NCBI GenBank assembly: GCA_961205875.1
Contig: OY540811.1
Span: forward strand, 17,787,248 to 17,851,247
Source of the DNA: Sialis fuliginosa
Lineage: Eukaryota; Arthropoda; Insecta; Megaloptera; Sialidae
Length of the DNA stretch: 64,000 nt
Reading direction: 5' to 3'
The translations under genes were made by a program, and so were the position numbers. The notes beneath the pieces are model-generated. The model worked only from the letters and a program-made list of their open reading frames with translations. It was not told the DNA's origin and searched no databases. Positions 10,911-23,074 of this stretch are shown here, in pieces. Within the stretch, counting starts at the first letter, position 1. Each line of letters begins with the position of its first letter.

Positions 10911-11894
10911 TAATTCGGGCAAGACATACACGAGTATATACCATAAGAATTCCGAAGTACGTACTACGTGAAATATTTGGAACCACTTACAGGCGACATT
11001 TTTTAGTTAGAAAGAAAATAAAAAATATGGTCAAATTCAACTAATTGAGATGTTCATTTTGACATACCACATGCCTAGATATGAAAATTAAAATACAAAT
11101 TTCTATGACACCCCTCCCTATTATTCCAAAATTTAAAATTATATTGTTGACTTTAGTATTTGTGGTTGCAAGTCCCACCAAAGCCTCGTTACCAATTTTC
11201 AGATTTTTTGAACCAGTAGTTACAAAGATATAGGTGGTGGGAACAATGTAAACAATGCTTTTAACCCCCTACAGGTGCCATTCTTGAGTTAGAAAAAAAA
11301 ATAAAAATATGGTCATGTTCTACTAATTAAGATGTACATTTTGACATCCCACATGCCTAGATATGAAAATAAAAATTAAAAATTCTATTACACCCCTCCC
11401 TATTATTCCAAAATTTGTTGTTGGCAGTTCCACCAAAACCTCGTTACCAAATTTTTTTCAGATTTTTTGAGCCGGTAGTTACAGAGCTAGAGGGGGGGAT
11501 CAAAATAAAATACTGCTTTTAGCCCCCTACAGGCGCCATTTTTAAGTTTGAAAAAAAAATATGGTCAAATTCTACTAATTGAGATGTACATTTTGACAAG
11601 CCACACGTCTTGGTATACAATTTTTTTGTTTTTTTTTTTTTTATTTGCTTTAAAGCCCCCTACAGGTACCATTTTCGATTTAGAAAAAAAATAGAAAAAG
11701 GATCAAATTTCACTTGTTCGGTTATACATTTTAACGTGACACATGCCTTGGTATAAAAAAAAATATTTTTTTACCTAGCTTTAGCTCCTTAAATTTCAAG
11801 TTTCTAGCTTATATAGTTTACGAGCTATTTAGCTTTGAGTGAAAAGGGCTGACGGACGGACAAAGTGAGATTAATAGGGTTTCTTCAGAACCCT
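10911..11894. mobile_element. Repeat element T, copy 1
   Basis: Begins AATTCGGGCAAGACATACAC and ends near AGGGTTTCTTCAGAACCC. Inside are three to four diverged direct repeats of about 240 bp, each with CCCCTACAGGCGCCATTTTT-like, TGAGATGTACATTTTGACA and CACCCCTCCCTATTATTCCA blocks. A second copy is at 13331-14465. It has no open frame of its own, so the class is unclear; the ends resemble insect non-LTR tails with the GACGGACGGACAAAGTGAGA motif. Confidence 0.75.
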
Positions 11895-11906
11895 AAAAAG
11901 ATACCT

Positions 11907-11979
11907 TGGAGGCGCCGGGTATCGATCCCGGTACCTCTCACATGCTAAGCGAGCGCTCTACCATCTGAGCTACGCCCCC
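11907..11979 (-). tRNA. tRNA-Ala (AGC)
   Basis: Intact 73-nt copy with G3:U70 and AGC anticodon. The downstream flank is the end of repeat element T, but a T5 run is still present for termination. Confidence 0.95.
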
Positions 11980-12067
11980 CGTTACTTACTTAATCTGACT
12001 GTACGACACTCCAATAAAAGTAACATTTTTAATTATAAGTAACAATAAAAAGGATAAAAAGGTACCT

Positions 12068-12140
12068 TGGAGGCGCCGGGTATCGATCCCGGTACCTCTC
12101 ACATGCTAAGCGAGCGCTCTACCATCTGAGCTACGCCCCC
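12068..12140 (-). tRNA. tRNA-Ala (AGC)
   Basis: Intact array-2 unit with a T5 terminator downstream. Confidence 0.95.
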
Positions 12141-12228
12141 CGTTACTTACTTAATCTGACTGTACGACACTCCAATAAAAGTTACATTTTTAATTATAAG
12201 TAACAATAAAAAGGATAAAAAGGTACCT

Positions 12229-12301
12229 TGGAGGCGCCGGGTATCGATCCCGGTACCTCTCACATGCTAAGCGAGCGCTCTACCATCTGAGCTACGCCCC
12301 C
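12229..12301 (-). tRNA. tRNA-Ala (AGC)
   Basis: Intact array-2 unit with a T5 terminator downstream. Confidence 0.95.
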
Positions 12302-12389
12302 CGTTACTTACTTAATCTGACTGTACGACACTCCAATAAAAGTTACATTTTTAATTATAAGTAACAATAAAAAGGATAAAAAGGTACCT

Positions 12390-12462
12390 TGGAGGCGCCG
12401 GGTATCGATCCCGGTACCTCTCACATGCTAAGCGAGCGCTCTACCATCTGAGCTACGCCCCC
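12390..12462 (-). tRNA. tRNA-Ala (AGC)
   Basis: Intact array-2 unit with a T5 terminator downstream. Confidence 0.95.
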
Positions 12463-12550
12463 CGTTACTTACTTAATCTGACTGTACGACACTCCAATAA
12501 AAGTTACATTTTTAATTATAAGTAACAATAAAAAGGATAAAAAGGTACCT

Positions 12551-12623
12551 TGGAGGCGCCGGGTATCGATCCCGGTACCTCTCACATGCTAAGCGAGCGC
12601 TCTACCATCTGAGCTACGCCCCC
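12551..12623 (-). tRNA. tRNA-Ala (AGC)
   Basis: Intact array-2 unit with a T5 terminator downstream. Confidence 0.95.
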
Positions 12624-12711
12624 CGTTACTTACTTAATCTGACTGTACGACACTCCAATAAAAGTAACATTTTTAATTATAAGTAACAATAAAAAGGATA
12701 AAAAGGTACCT

Positions 12712-12784
12712 TGGAGGCGCCGGGTATCGATCCCGGTACCTCTCACATGCTAAGCGAGCGCTCTACCATCTGAGCTACGCCCCC
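12712..12784 (-). tRNA. tRNA-Ala (AGC), last unit of array 2
   Basis: Intact copy at the right edge of array 2. Its upstream flank (from 12786) is the start of the segmental duplication shared with 8850 onward. Confidence 0.95.
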
Positions 12785-13256
12785 CATGAAAATCAACAAT
12801 TAAATCAATAAACAATCACGACCAGTAACCTTATTTTTCAAAAACTGGTTTAAATATTTGAATGCATGCATACAAAAATATACGCATACGACCACGCCTA
12901 TCTGACAATGAGCGTGCAATATAATGAAAAAGATAATCTCCAACCAGTGTTGTCAAAAATATAACTATTTGGCAGCCAGTATCTTTGACTATAGAAAATG
13001 ATGTTGCCTGAGCGCAAACTGCCAAATAAAGAGATAAACAGTTGACTAGAAGTTTTGGACTGTAATGTACTCTATACTCTCAGAAGATTCATACTTAGAA
13101 CGTTAGAGGAGGTATGCAATATTGAAGTATTAATTATCATAAATATATAATTTGGATGACTGCCTTAAACCTTTTCTAAATTCTAATGAAAAACCGACAC
13201 ATGAATTCCTAAAATACTTGCAAACAGATTTAATTTGCTAAAGCAAAAACAAAATT

Positions 13257-13325
13257 AACGAAATAAAAAAAAGAATTATTTTAGAAAGTATTGAACCCAA
13301 AAAATCTCCTGACTTTTATATATAT
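13257..13325 (+). pseudogene. Jockey-like LINE fragment, copy B 5' part
   Basis: An open stretch reads NEIKKRIILESIEPKKSPDF, resembling the EVxxxIKxLNPKKSPGxD block just upstream of the reverse transcriptase core in jockey-clade elements. It is cut off at about 13330 by repeat element T. Confidence 0.7.
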
Positions 13326-13330
13326 AAAAT

Positions 13331-14465
13331 AATTCGGTCAAGACATACACGGGTGTATGTCATAAGGATTCCGAAGTACGTACTACGTGTTCTGTTTGGA
13401 GCCACAGGTGCATTTTTGAGTTAGAAAATAATATAAAAATATGGTATTATTCTATTAATTGAGATCTACATTTTGACATCCCATATACCGACATATGAAA
13501 ATAAAAATAACAAATTCTATGACACCTCTCCCTATTATTTCAAAATTTAAAATTATATTGTTGACTCTAGTTTTTGTCGTTGGTAGTCCCACCAAAGCCT
13601 CGTTACCAATTTTTTTGGGCCAGTAACTGAGTTAAAGAGGGGTGACAAAATAAATTACTGTTTTTAGCCTCTTACAGGCGCCATTTTTGAGTTAGAAAAA
13701 AATTTTAATTGAGTCAAATTCTACTGATTGAGATCTAAATTTTGATACCCCACACGTCTAAGAAAATGGGTCAATTTTCACTAGTTTCGTTATACATTTT
13801 GACGTGCCACGTGCCTTGGTATAAAAAATATTTTTTAGATAGCTTTAGCTCAGCGATTCTCAACCTGTGGGGTGCGCCCCCCTTGGGGGGCATGATAAAA
13901 CTTAATGGATGGCACGAGCATATCGAGAAAAAATGAGAAAAATTATTATTAAAAAATGTATTTAATTTACTGAAAGAAAAGCAATAAAATACATTCTGAC
14001 ATAATAAAAAAAAACGTTTACATTTACACTGATATAGATAATACACTTATAAATAAAATTGTATCAGTACTGCATAATGTATTTAATAATTAGCTTATCA
14101 ATATTAAATTTAAAACAAGATTAATAATTATTAGTGACTCCCTTGAGCCTGTCTTGCAGAGCAAAGTTTTTCGAAAGAAGGTTTAATAAAATTGTTGTAT
14201 TTAAGGGTGGGGGGGGGGGGGGGCGATGAGAATTATGATTGAAAATTGGGTTACAAATACTAAAAAGTTGAGAAACGCTGCTTTAGCTCCTTAGCGCCCC
14301 CCTTAAAAAATATTTTTTCAAAAAAATTATACATCTTTTCCTAGAGGGCGTCATTTTACATGTTCAGTAAAAATTTTAAGTTTCTAGCTTATATAGTTTA
14401 CGAGGTATTTTGCTTTGACTTAAAAGTGACAAAAGTGAGATTAATTAGGTTTCTTCGTAACCCCA
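13331..14465. mobile_element. Repeat element T, copy 2
   Basis: Starts AATTCGGTCAAGACATACAC and ends near AGGTTTCTTCGTAACCCC, matching copy 1 at 10911-11894. It has fewer internal direct repeats and is interrupted by a hAT-type element at 13851-14280. It splits the LINE fragment of copy B. Confidence 0.75.
13851..14280. mobile_element. hAT-type miniature element (430 bp)
   Basis: The left end is CAGCGATTCTCAACCT and the right end, reverse-complemented, is CAGCGTTTCTCAACTT. It is flanked by a perfect 8-bp duplication, CTTTAGCT, at 13843-13850 and 14281-14288. The 8-bp duplication and the CAGnGnTTCTCAA terminus are hAT-superfamily hallmarks. No transposase remains; the minus-strand open frame at 13771-14046 is accidental. 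A G15 run lies at 14209-14223. Confidence 0.9.
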
Positions 14466-14719
14466 AAAACTACAGGAAAGTGGAGAAACTGTATCATTCA
14501 AACTAAATAAATACACCTTAACCACAAGAAAACAATGTCACATCAGGAACCGAACAGTTCCAGACTGCATCAGTATCAAAATTCTTACATTCATTATTAC
14601 AGGATTATTTTCATTCTCATTTAAAATTCTGGAAAAAGACAGAACTTGCTGCCTATCATAACACTGCGCATCGTGAAAAAATTGTTGCTGCAAAAACTAA
14701 ATTAAATTTTCTCGAAAAA

Positions 14720-14860
14720 ATGATTCCAGATTACAAGTTTGGTTTTAGATATATAAATCAAGCTCTGCAAGCACAAATATGTCAGGCTTTTGATAAAATT
14801 TGGTATACATGATTAATATACAAACTAAAACTAATGTTACCCAGAGTGATCCATTTAAAT
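14720..14860 (+). pseudogene. Jockey-like LINE fragment, copy B 3' part
   Basis: The frame from 14720 reads MIPDYKFGFR, then NQALQAQICQAFDKIWYT, a stop, then LIYKLKLMLP. This matches the IPDHQFGFR and AFDKVWHxGLIYKL segments of jockey-clade reverse transcriptase. The catalytic FADD box is missing, so it is a dead fragment. Confidence 0.8.
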
Positions 14861-14888
14861 TAAATTAGATGATATAATAAAAGTAACT

Positions 14889-14961
14889 TGGAGGCGCCGG
14901 GTATCGATCCCGGTACCTCTCACATGCTAAGCGAGCGCTCTACCATCTGAGCTACGCCCCC
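14889..14961 (-). tRNA. tRNA-Ala (AGC)
   Basis: Intact copy, followed on the minus strand by only a T4 run. Its downstream flank matches the flank of the degenerate gene at 9614, but its own sequence is intact. Confidence 0.93.
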
Positions 14962-15046
14962 AGTGTATTTACTTTAATCAATCATGCGTCATTTCAATAA
15001 AAGTGTCCTATTTATTAATTACCAATAAAACCAAAAAAGATAAACT

Positions 15047-15119
15047 TGGAGGCGCCGGGTATCGATCCCGGTACCTCTCACATGCTAAGCGAGCGCTCTA
15101 CCATCTGAGCTACGCCCCC
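15047..15119 (-). tRNA. tRNA-Ala (AGC)
   Basis: Intact copy 158 bp from its neighbour, with a T6 terminator. It is the counterpart of 9938-10010. Confidence 0.93.
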
Positions 15120-15230
15120 AGTTGACTTAAGTAAAATAATTCAAAAAGAAATTGCGATCAACGACCCACTTTTGTTGATTATAGTAACTGACCACGCCTA
15201 ACACCTCCGGGCGAAATTTCATTCATAATG

Positions 15231-17411
15231 ATACATTTATGTAATGCACCTAGTTTATACGTATTTGTGTCTGTTATTGTGTATAGTGCGTTATAGCTAG
15301 TCACAAGCACTAACCGTAGCCGTGTCTATGTTAACTTGTAATTGTATAAAAATATTTATGAAGATTTTGATTGCAAATATAAAATTTTAGAAATCAGTGT
15401 TTTGTTTTTTAAATATTAATATTATTAAAATAAGAAGGCATGCGTCTAATTGCCCAAAATGTTTCGTTTTTGAAAGCAAAAAAACAAAAAGGTGTAGCAA
15501 TAAAGTATTAGCAATCAGCAGCATGGCCTCCGCAAAGGAGGGCTGATTGCTAATAGCCTGAGAGCCCGGCGCGGTAGATCAACAAGTTTTTTTATAGTCG
15601 TCAAAAAATATTTCAGCAGGAGGGGCTCATCAAAAATCTTGACTCAGGGGCCCGTGATAGAATATGGGGGCCATGACTAGCAATCACTATTTGACTGACA
15701 GAACACAAAGATTAATAATAAACAAAATTGTAACTTCTGTTGTTATTGTTTAATGCTAAGAATTTTGTAGGAAAATTTCAATAACAAAAACGTGAAAACC
15801 CCTGAATCTGCTAGTGACAAGTACAAAGCAAATTTAATTGAAATTATAAAACAATAGCATTATTTTTAAAATATTTCAGTTGAAAACTAAACAAGGAATG
15901 AAACACTTTGATAACAAAATCAACAAAACGCGAAATATTTCAACAAAAGTAAAGATAAACATTTATTATGTAAAATTTTACGTAAATGAATACTAATTAA
16001 TTCCCCAGGTCTTTGATAACTTTACATTTATCTTATTTGTTCGCCGGTTGGTATAATTATATACTAACATAAGGTAATATAAAATTCATATATTTGCTTG
16101 ATAGTTATATTTTGCATTCATTTGTTATTACAATACTATGAGCTATCGGAACCAATCCAGCCGACAGAAACTGCATCTTTGTCATCATCATCATTGGTTA
16201 ATCACTGGTGTAGATGACCAAAGGTATATTTATTCAAAAGAAACTCGAGTAGATTCTATTTTATAAGGATTCGAGAAATACTCGGTACATTTTCTACTCT
16301 TACCTTGGGTCGCAAAAAACAAAATTAATCACAATTAGTTAATCAGTTGTTTTAAAACAATTATTACGTCAATTCTAAAAAACAATCAAGGTTATGATAT
16401 ATTTTAAAAGAAACAAATTATCATATTTCGTAAATTTTTCATTTACAAATTATCATTAATCATAGTTTGAAACCAACTGATTAACTAATTGTGGTTAATT
16501 TTGCTTTATGCAACCCTAGGTTAGTCCTAATAAAATATACCTCTCTGAATCTAATATCACTTGAGTAAAAGATTCGACAACGTCGCCATTTTTAACCAAA
16601 CCGGCACGGTGCGATTTATTAAAAATGCATTTATTATTTTTAGTAAGTATAAAAATTACCATTAAAAATGTACATAATGTATTAATATAAAATGTATTTA
16701 ATAATAGAGAGAGACTTGGCTACTATGTACAATCAACCAGAAATCGATTCGCGTTGTCTAATCTCTTACTATGAGTGACTCTATTTGAATCAAGAAACTT
16801 TTTAACAAACAAGTAAGTATTACATTGTCGAACAACACAGAACACACAAATAACGAAAACAAAACCAGTCCATAACGAACGCACCCCTACATTGTGGTGT
16901 ATTTTATCTCTGTCAGAGGGTGAAAGGTCTGGGGTTAGAAATTACCTTAATTACTGACAGCCGCGTGTCTATGTTCAGGGGATGCTGGGACATTTGCATC
17001 ACTAGAATGGGGGGGGGGGGTGATGCACTCTGGTATAATTATAGATACAAGATAATCTAAATGCGTAACTAGTGTAATTACTCGAATGAATGTATGTACA
17101 TCAGAGTTGCGGTTTGGGCACTACATTAGATTAGTTTATGTGACACTTTATCCCCAAAAAATGATTTAATCATTTTTCATATTTCAAAGCTATAATTTTC
17201 AATACTTATATAAAAATATCAACCAGATATTCAATCAATTTTTGAATTTATTTCCAGCCAAATACAATGTGATAATAACCAGGGGTTACTTTCAGAAATT
17301 TTTTCAACTGCAAATACCTCTATTTTTGCTTTTTTGGTCTACGCATTGTATACTTCACTCCTACAAATTATAGTGATTTTTTTTGTTCTACACTTAATAA
17401 TAATTTTATGT
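15231..17411. other. Gene-free AT-rich stretch
   Basis: No supported gene. It contains one strong hairpin (15506-15555), a GC-richer patch to about 15680, a weak inverted pair around 16320-16510 (AATTAATCACAATTAGTTAA facing its complement), and a G12 run at 17009-17020. Confidence 0.55.
15506..15555. repeat. Perfect 14-bp inverted repeat (hairpin)
   Basis: TATTAGCAATCAGC is followed after 22 nt by its exact reverse complement GCTGATTGCTAATA. The loop contains a second CCTCC/GGAGG pair. No T run follows that would suggest a terminator. It may be a transposon terminus or a structured element. Confidence 0.85.
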
Positions 17412-17640
17412 CCACTATTATAAAGGAGCTAACAAATTTACAAGCACTTTCACATAAGGTATTAATTCTGTGATAGTATCTATGGATTACTGTTTTAATA
17501 TCGTTGGTGTTTACATACCATGTGTGCACGAAAAATGTTAAACAAATCATGAAACTTCAATAGAACTGTCACACAGGTTTGAAACCTCATTTGAAAGTGC
17601 TTGCTAGCTAGCAAATTTTGCTAACTCGTTTATAATACCG
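17412..17640. mobile_element. MITE family M1, copy 1
   Basis: Ends in inverted repeats: left CTATTATAAAGGAGCTAACA and right GCTAACTCGTTTATAATACC. It is homologous along its length to 28510-28829, sharing GTGATAGTATCTATGGATTA, TTTACATACCA and GGTTTGAAACCTCATTTG. It has no coding content. Confidence 0.8.
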
Positions 17641-20600
17641 TACATTACACTTTTTTATATTTTTCTCTCCAATTTTTCTACTACACAAATTAGCTTCTAC
17701 AACTGCAGTTTTCATTTTTGGAACTGCAGAAACAAGCTACAACTACACACTAAAATAACCCCTGATAATATCTGAGATAAACGAGTCATTCGAATTTTTA
17801 TTTTTTTACACATACATGAATTACACGTTATTGTAATAAAATACCTACAGTAACTATGAAAAAATCCGGTCTCGAAAAGATGGAATTATTTAGAAGATTC
17901 CTAACTCATCAACAACAGTAGTGTCAAATACGCAGCCCGTTAGTCCTAAGAATGAGACCCGCGATCCAAAACTTGCAGTTAATTTTTTTTTTTACATTAT
18001 AAATAAGAGAAATATAAAATATATGTATATGTATGTATATTAACAGTTTCTCCCAAAAAGATGCCTTTCTAGTATTTTTTTCTTTTAATTTCTTTTATTA
18101 CTACATTTGTCAACGCAATTTATAATAAGTTTATACTTTTTGTATAGTTTTGTAAATTTAAATGATAATATAAACATAAAATTTAAATGAGTAATTTTTG
18201 AACATAAAATGTTTTTTTACTCATTGAAATTTTCTTTTTCTTACCCACAATTTTTTGTTGGGTACCTTTTATATGACGGGAGGGAGGTGCTCCTTTAGAC
18301 TGACTTTGGTGGCCCGTATTTATATATGAGTTTGACGCCACTGATCTACGACCATTAATCACAATTGACGTTTACACAACTCTACAGCCAAAACGATGAA
18401 ACTTACAATAAACTTGTTTTGTAAACTTTCTGTGCACCTCTTATTTTTTTAAAAGCACCATTAAACCGGAAAGGATGTTTCTCTTGTATTCTTTTAATCG
18501 ATTCATTATATATGCAGATAAAAATTGTTTTAAGTAATTTATCTAAATATTTTATCTAAAATATATATCCGATTTTTTCGGATATTTTTTCCTGTATATT
18601 AATGTATACAATAGTCTTGTAGTGGCCACAGCAGTTTTTTTAACTATGGTTAATATGGTAGAAATAAAATATGTTATTTGAATTAACAATTATTTATTTT
18701 TCATACTCAGTCATACAATAATTTTACATTTATTATATTATATTATATGTATAACTGCCTTAGCAGTTAATATTGCACATGGCGGAGTCATATGCCAGTG
18801 GTCTTCAACTTTTATTTCACATCGTTTTTGTTAACAAAACAAAACAAACATTTTGTCATAGTAAAATTACTACGTCATGCAAGTTAAAATTTGCACAGTT
18901 ATTATTTAAATAATATCATTGAAATATTCTTATTCGAAATAAAAGTTGAGATTTCTGGTCTATATTATATTATGTATAATATATATCTACAATAATACAA
19001 ACCATTGTATGGAATCGTATCAGTTTTTTGCCGATATTATTTTATAAGAATATTATACTTTTCCGAACTAAAAATCAATTTATATTTACAAATCTTTAAC
19101 TGAAGTGAACTTAAATTAAAACTCAAATATATTGAAAACAATCATTCTCTATTTTAATAAAAATAACATACAAAGCGTATCTGAACAAATATAATTGATG
19201 TATCAGAAACATTTTGTATGTACTTAATATATACATATAAAAATATACAGTCTTCATTGTTTTAACATTTTATTCATTCATTTAAAACCAAATTATACTA
19301 AAAATGTTGATACCATTACATACAAATGTTAAATACATTTTATGTGAAAATCTCCATTCAAAGAATAATAGTTAATAATTAATATATATTATTTATATAC
19401 TTTAGATAAACTAATGCTTATTTGATATAATATATAACATTCGCTCACATATATAACAATGCATTTAAATAGCACTCTGGTTAAATTTCTAATACACATA
19501 AATAACCCTACTTACAATTTATAATACAGAACATAAAGTCAGTAACATTTATAGGTATATATATTATAATAATAACAACTTATAACCAGTTAAAAAGTAT
19601 CGAAATATAAACTCAAAATTTGCAACAGAAATATTATATAACAATATATACTTTTTCATTGTTTTTCCATAAATATACTGAGTAGTACAAAATTTTACTA
19701 ACATAAGAAGAAAATAAAATTCGAGAATTTATGCAGGCATCTGATTATACGTCAAGGCTGGATGATTTTATGATCATTAATTTTTGTAATAAAAATCTAA
19801 TTTTGGATATTCAAACGCAAGGTGTCATAAATATTAAAAAGTCTTGTAGTCAGTTATATGTAGTTAGTTTTTTTTTCGTTATTAAAATAGTTTTAAGAGG
19901 TATATTTGTTTATTATTACTATTCTAACAATAAGGTTACTTTTGTTCCACTCGGTACATAGATCAAAAACATATTAAGCTACTACATAATATTATATATA
20001 CATTTTGTTAAATACAGGATTTCTTTTCTTCACTACAGGCACCTTTTTTAACATAGGAGACCATTTATCAATAACAATATCTAATATTCGATGTAACTTT
20101 AAACTCGAATTATTATTATTTTGTTGTAAACTGTTCACAATACCATACTACTACTTAAGAACATTTTTATACATTTATAAATATATAATGTCAGATATAT
20201 TCGGTATTTAAAGATATAAAATATTTAGATATTAATTAATTTGTTAGACTTGTATTTTCTGTATTTCATAATAGAAGAAGAAAATGTCATAGATAACAGA
20301 AAAATTATTTTTAAAATCGTTTTTAAATTTTATCTTATATTTGTCTAACAAATTATTATTTTTAGTATAAGGAACATTAATATGTTAGATAGAAATTATT
20401 TTAATTAAATATATAATATCAGATTAAATAGAATATTTATTTACTCTAAGATTCAGAAAATACTTTTATTGCTTGAAAATAGTTGGAGTGACGAGAAGTT
20501 ATTATATTTAACATTCGCTAAATGTAATTTTGAATTATATTCAATACAAATGGATCATTAAAATTGTAAAGGACTTTGAGTACAATATAAGAAATTTATT

Positions 20601-22980
20601 GAAATACATTTTAAAGATTAATGTTTTACTCTACATATTAATTTTGATAGTTTTTAATGCTACATTTGCATATAAATGTAATCCTTTTCGAAAATCTAAA
20701 TTTAGCGAATATCAACATTTTATAAATCTATGTATGTATGTTTGTATTTATTATACTACTTTTTTTATATATTATATATGTATATACAATCTAAGACTGA
20801 TACAATTAAAGGATTTCAATTTGGATTTTTGGAAAATGTACATTATAAAGGCTTTTTTATATTTCAATGTTTTAGATATGTAAATAAACGCCCGCATATT
20901 TTTGTTAATGTATCATACAAATATATTTTTACAAAAATATATAGTTTATATTAAAAGAGTTTTGATTTCATAAAAAGCATAGAATATCATATTCTCGATA
21001 TACATTATAAATTGATTATAATTATATTCGATTTTGTTTTTACAGAAAATAATATTATATATCAGATAGGTACTTGAAACTAAATTTTCTAAATCTAGAT
21101 CAAGAAGATATTACTTCTACCCAATAAATGTAATAGTTTAAATACGTATATTAATAATTAATTTTGCTTAATATTTAATATATACTTCAATTGTTTTGTT
21201 GTATTTATTATTATTAAAATTATTTTCCGATATTCTACACTGTTTATGTCATTATTCGATACAAGTTTGAGAGGGGGGTTGTGCCAAAAGAGGAGTACAT
21301 TAGTTTTATTTAACCTCACACTAATAATGTTATCTACATGGCTGAGCAAATTTTCTGGTTCCCAAACGTATGTATACTAATTGTGAACACATCATTTTAA
21401 AATAAATGATTTTTCCTTATAAATACAGTTATATAATTGAAGATGCAAATTCTAAAACAGTCCATTTTATGTAATCGTGCATTCTTTTAGTCAAAACAAT
21501 GAATTTTTGACAATAAATGTAATGCAATAATTGAATAATGTTTTTTTTTATTATTTAAAAATGTGTAAATTGTTTTATTTCTTATTTTTATTATGGAAGT
21601 GATTTTATGTTAAATCATAAAACCTTCTAGTTAATTAATTTTACAGTATGTACATTCTATTGACATTTCATTAATTTTTTATCAAATGTTTATTAAAATG
21701 TTATATTATAATAGGTACACTCGTAGAATTTGGCCCGCTTATTACAAAAACAACAAAATAGATCTAACCAAAGTACACTAGTTAAAAATGAGTGCCACTT
21801 TTAACTTCATCGCACATATATAGATTGTTTTAGAATCCACCTTCAATTGCTTGTGCATTTTATAACAAACATGCTGTGAGTGGAACATCGTATTCGTGTT
21901 AAATACAAATATCAAATTTTCCAATAAAATCCAATCTGAAAATCTTTTAATCAAATTATTATCACAAATTGGCAATACACATAAATAGAAGGAATCGCAG
22001 AGACTTTATAACAATTACAAGCAAACATTATCGTGCTACTTTATTTATAAGTTAAATTTATAAAGTCTCTGGAAACAAAAATAAAACCAAAATCGACATG
22101 CTAGTTGTCATGGTGCTTTTTATCTAACAGTAAGTCTCAAAATGAAAATGGTGTAAGTGCGTTTTTGAACTTAAGCGAGAGACATAATACGTCAGACAAA
22201 CATCCAGAAATAAAATGCTTCTTAATTGATGCCAGGAAATAGTTTAGGAAAACAATGTTATATACAAATAATACATCATAACTCTATAATATTTGTGAAG
22301 ATACGTACATCAAAGATGAAGATATTTATTAATCTATAATTATTACTAATTACACTATATCCTTTTATAAATATCACGATATGGTATAAACAGGCGAACC
22401 ATTGGTTCTGATATGTTTAGTTCTCGGTTGATATTCACTTAATACTAATTTAAAACTATCATTCAGAAAAAATAGTTAAGTTACATTTACTATATACAAA
22501 TCTATATTACCTACATGATAAATTTGTGCTTATGTTTCTTCACATAGCGATAGTGTATATGTATTATGTATATATGTATATATAATGTAATTGGGCAACC
22601 TGTATTGCAGCCTTATGTATATTATATATAATAGTACATTATAAATATTTAAAAGAGGCAAGTAAATCCAACTAATATTAGGTTGCTATCACTGCATTTA
22701 GCTACATCAGTTAACAGTCCTAATATTTAATAACATGTATAATATGACACTCCTAAATCACGGGTTTTGTTAACTATAGTTATATGTAATAGTATGTATA
22801 TTATCTGAAATGATATTAGATATGACATTAAATACTTACTTAAGTTAAACTCTTCACAATAGTTCACTAGCATTTTCATAAGCGGAATAACACATTTTTA
22901 CATCGTCTTAATATTTAACTACCTCACGCTAACGTCTACTAAATGCAAACGGTACATCACATGTTGAAAATCAACCATAT
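17641..22980. other. AT-rich region downstream of VAChT
   Basis: No supported gene. It is extremely AT-rich with many TATATA runs. The longest open frame (20530-20883, 117 aa) is a low-complexity run of N, I, K, Y and F. Part of 22300-23074 is probably the VAChT 3' untranslated region. Minus-strand poly(A) signal candidates are ATTAAA at 22726-22731 and AATAAA at 22325-22330. If ChAT continues leftward this is also ChAT intron. Confidence 0.55.
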
Positions 22981-23074
22981 TCAATATACATAGCTAACTA
23001 AACGGCATGGAAATAATACAAAACTAAATACACTATTTACAAGCTGATGATAACATACACCAAAACAAACACTT

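Larger units (their letters stand above)
11907..12784 (-). repeat. Tandem tRNA-Ala array 2 (six units)
   Basis: Six intact tRNA-Ala(AGC) genes have 3' ends at 11907, 12068, 12229, 12390, 12551 and 12712, again with an exact 161-bp period. The spacers read CACTCCAATAAAAG and CATTTTTAATTATAAG, where array 1 has CACTTCAATAAAAG and CATTTTAAATTATAAG. Each array is uniform within itself and differs from the other. Confidence 0.95.
12785..15230. repeat. Segmental duplication, copy B
   Basis: Parallels 8850-10130 in order: flank, dead LINE, tRNA-Ala group, AGTTGACTTAAGTAAAATAA tail. It is longer because repeat element T (13331-14465) is inserted into the LINE and itself carries a hAT-type insertion. 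It has two tRNA genes where copy A has three. Confidence 0.85.

Noticed and set aside
7972..12784. CRISPR-like repeat-spacer appearance
   Set aside because: Regular 161-bp units are tRNA-Ala genes with near-identical spacers in an insect genome; CRISPR spacers would be unique.
7972..15119. tRNA-derived SINE family
   Set aside because: Intact cloverleaf genes with Pol III terminators in tandem arrays, with no shared non-tRNA body or poly(A) tail and no scattered insertions in the window.
20530..20883. 117-aa plus-strand open frame
   Set aside because: Low-complexity AT-driven composition, no recognisable domain, no support from neighbours, and an overlapping frame of similar quality.
1..22980. 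Further ChAT exons on the minus strand
   Set aside because: I looked for segments like the fly WKDSILSIPKKWLS region and later conserved blocks and saw none; short diverged exons could still have been missed by eye.
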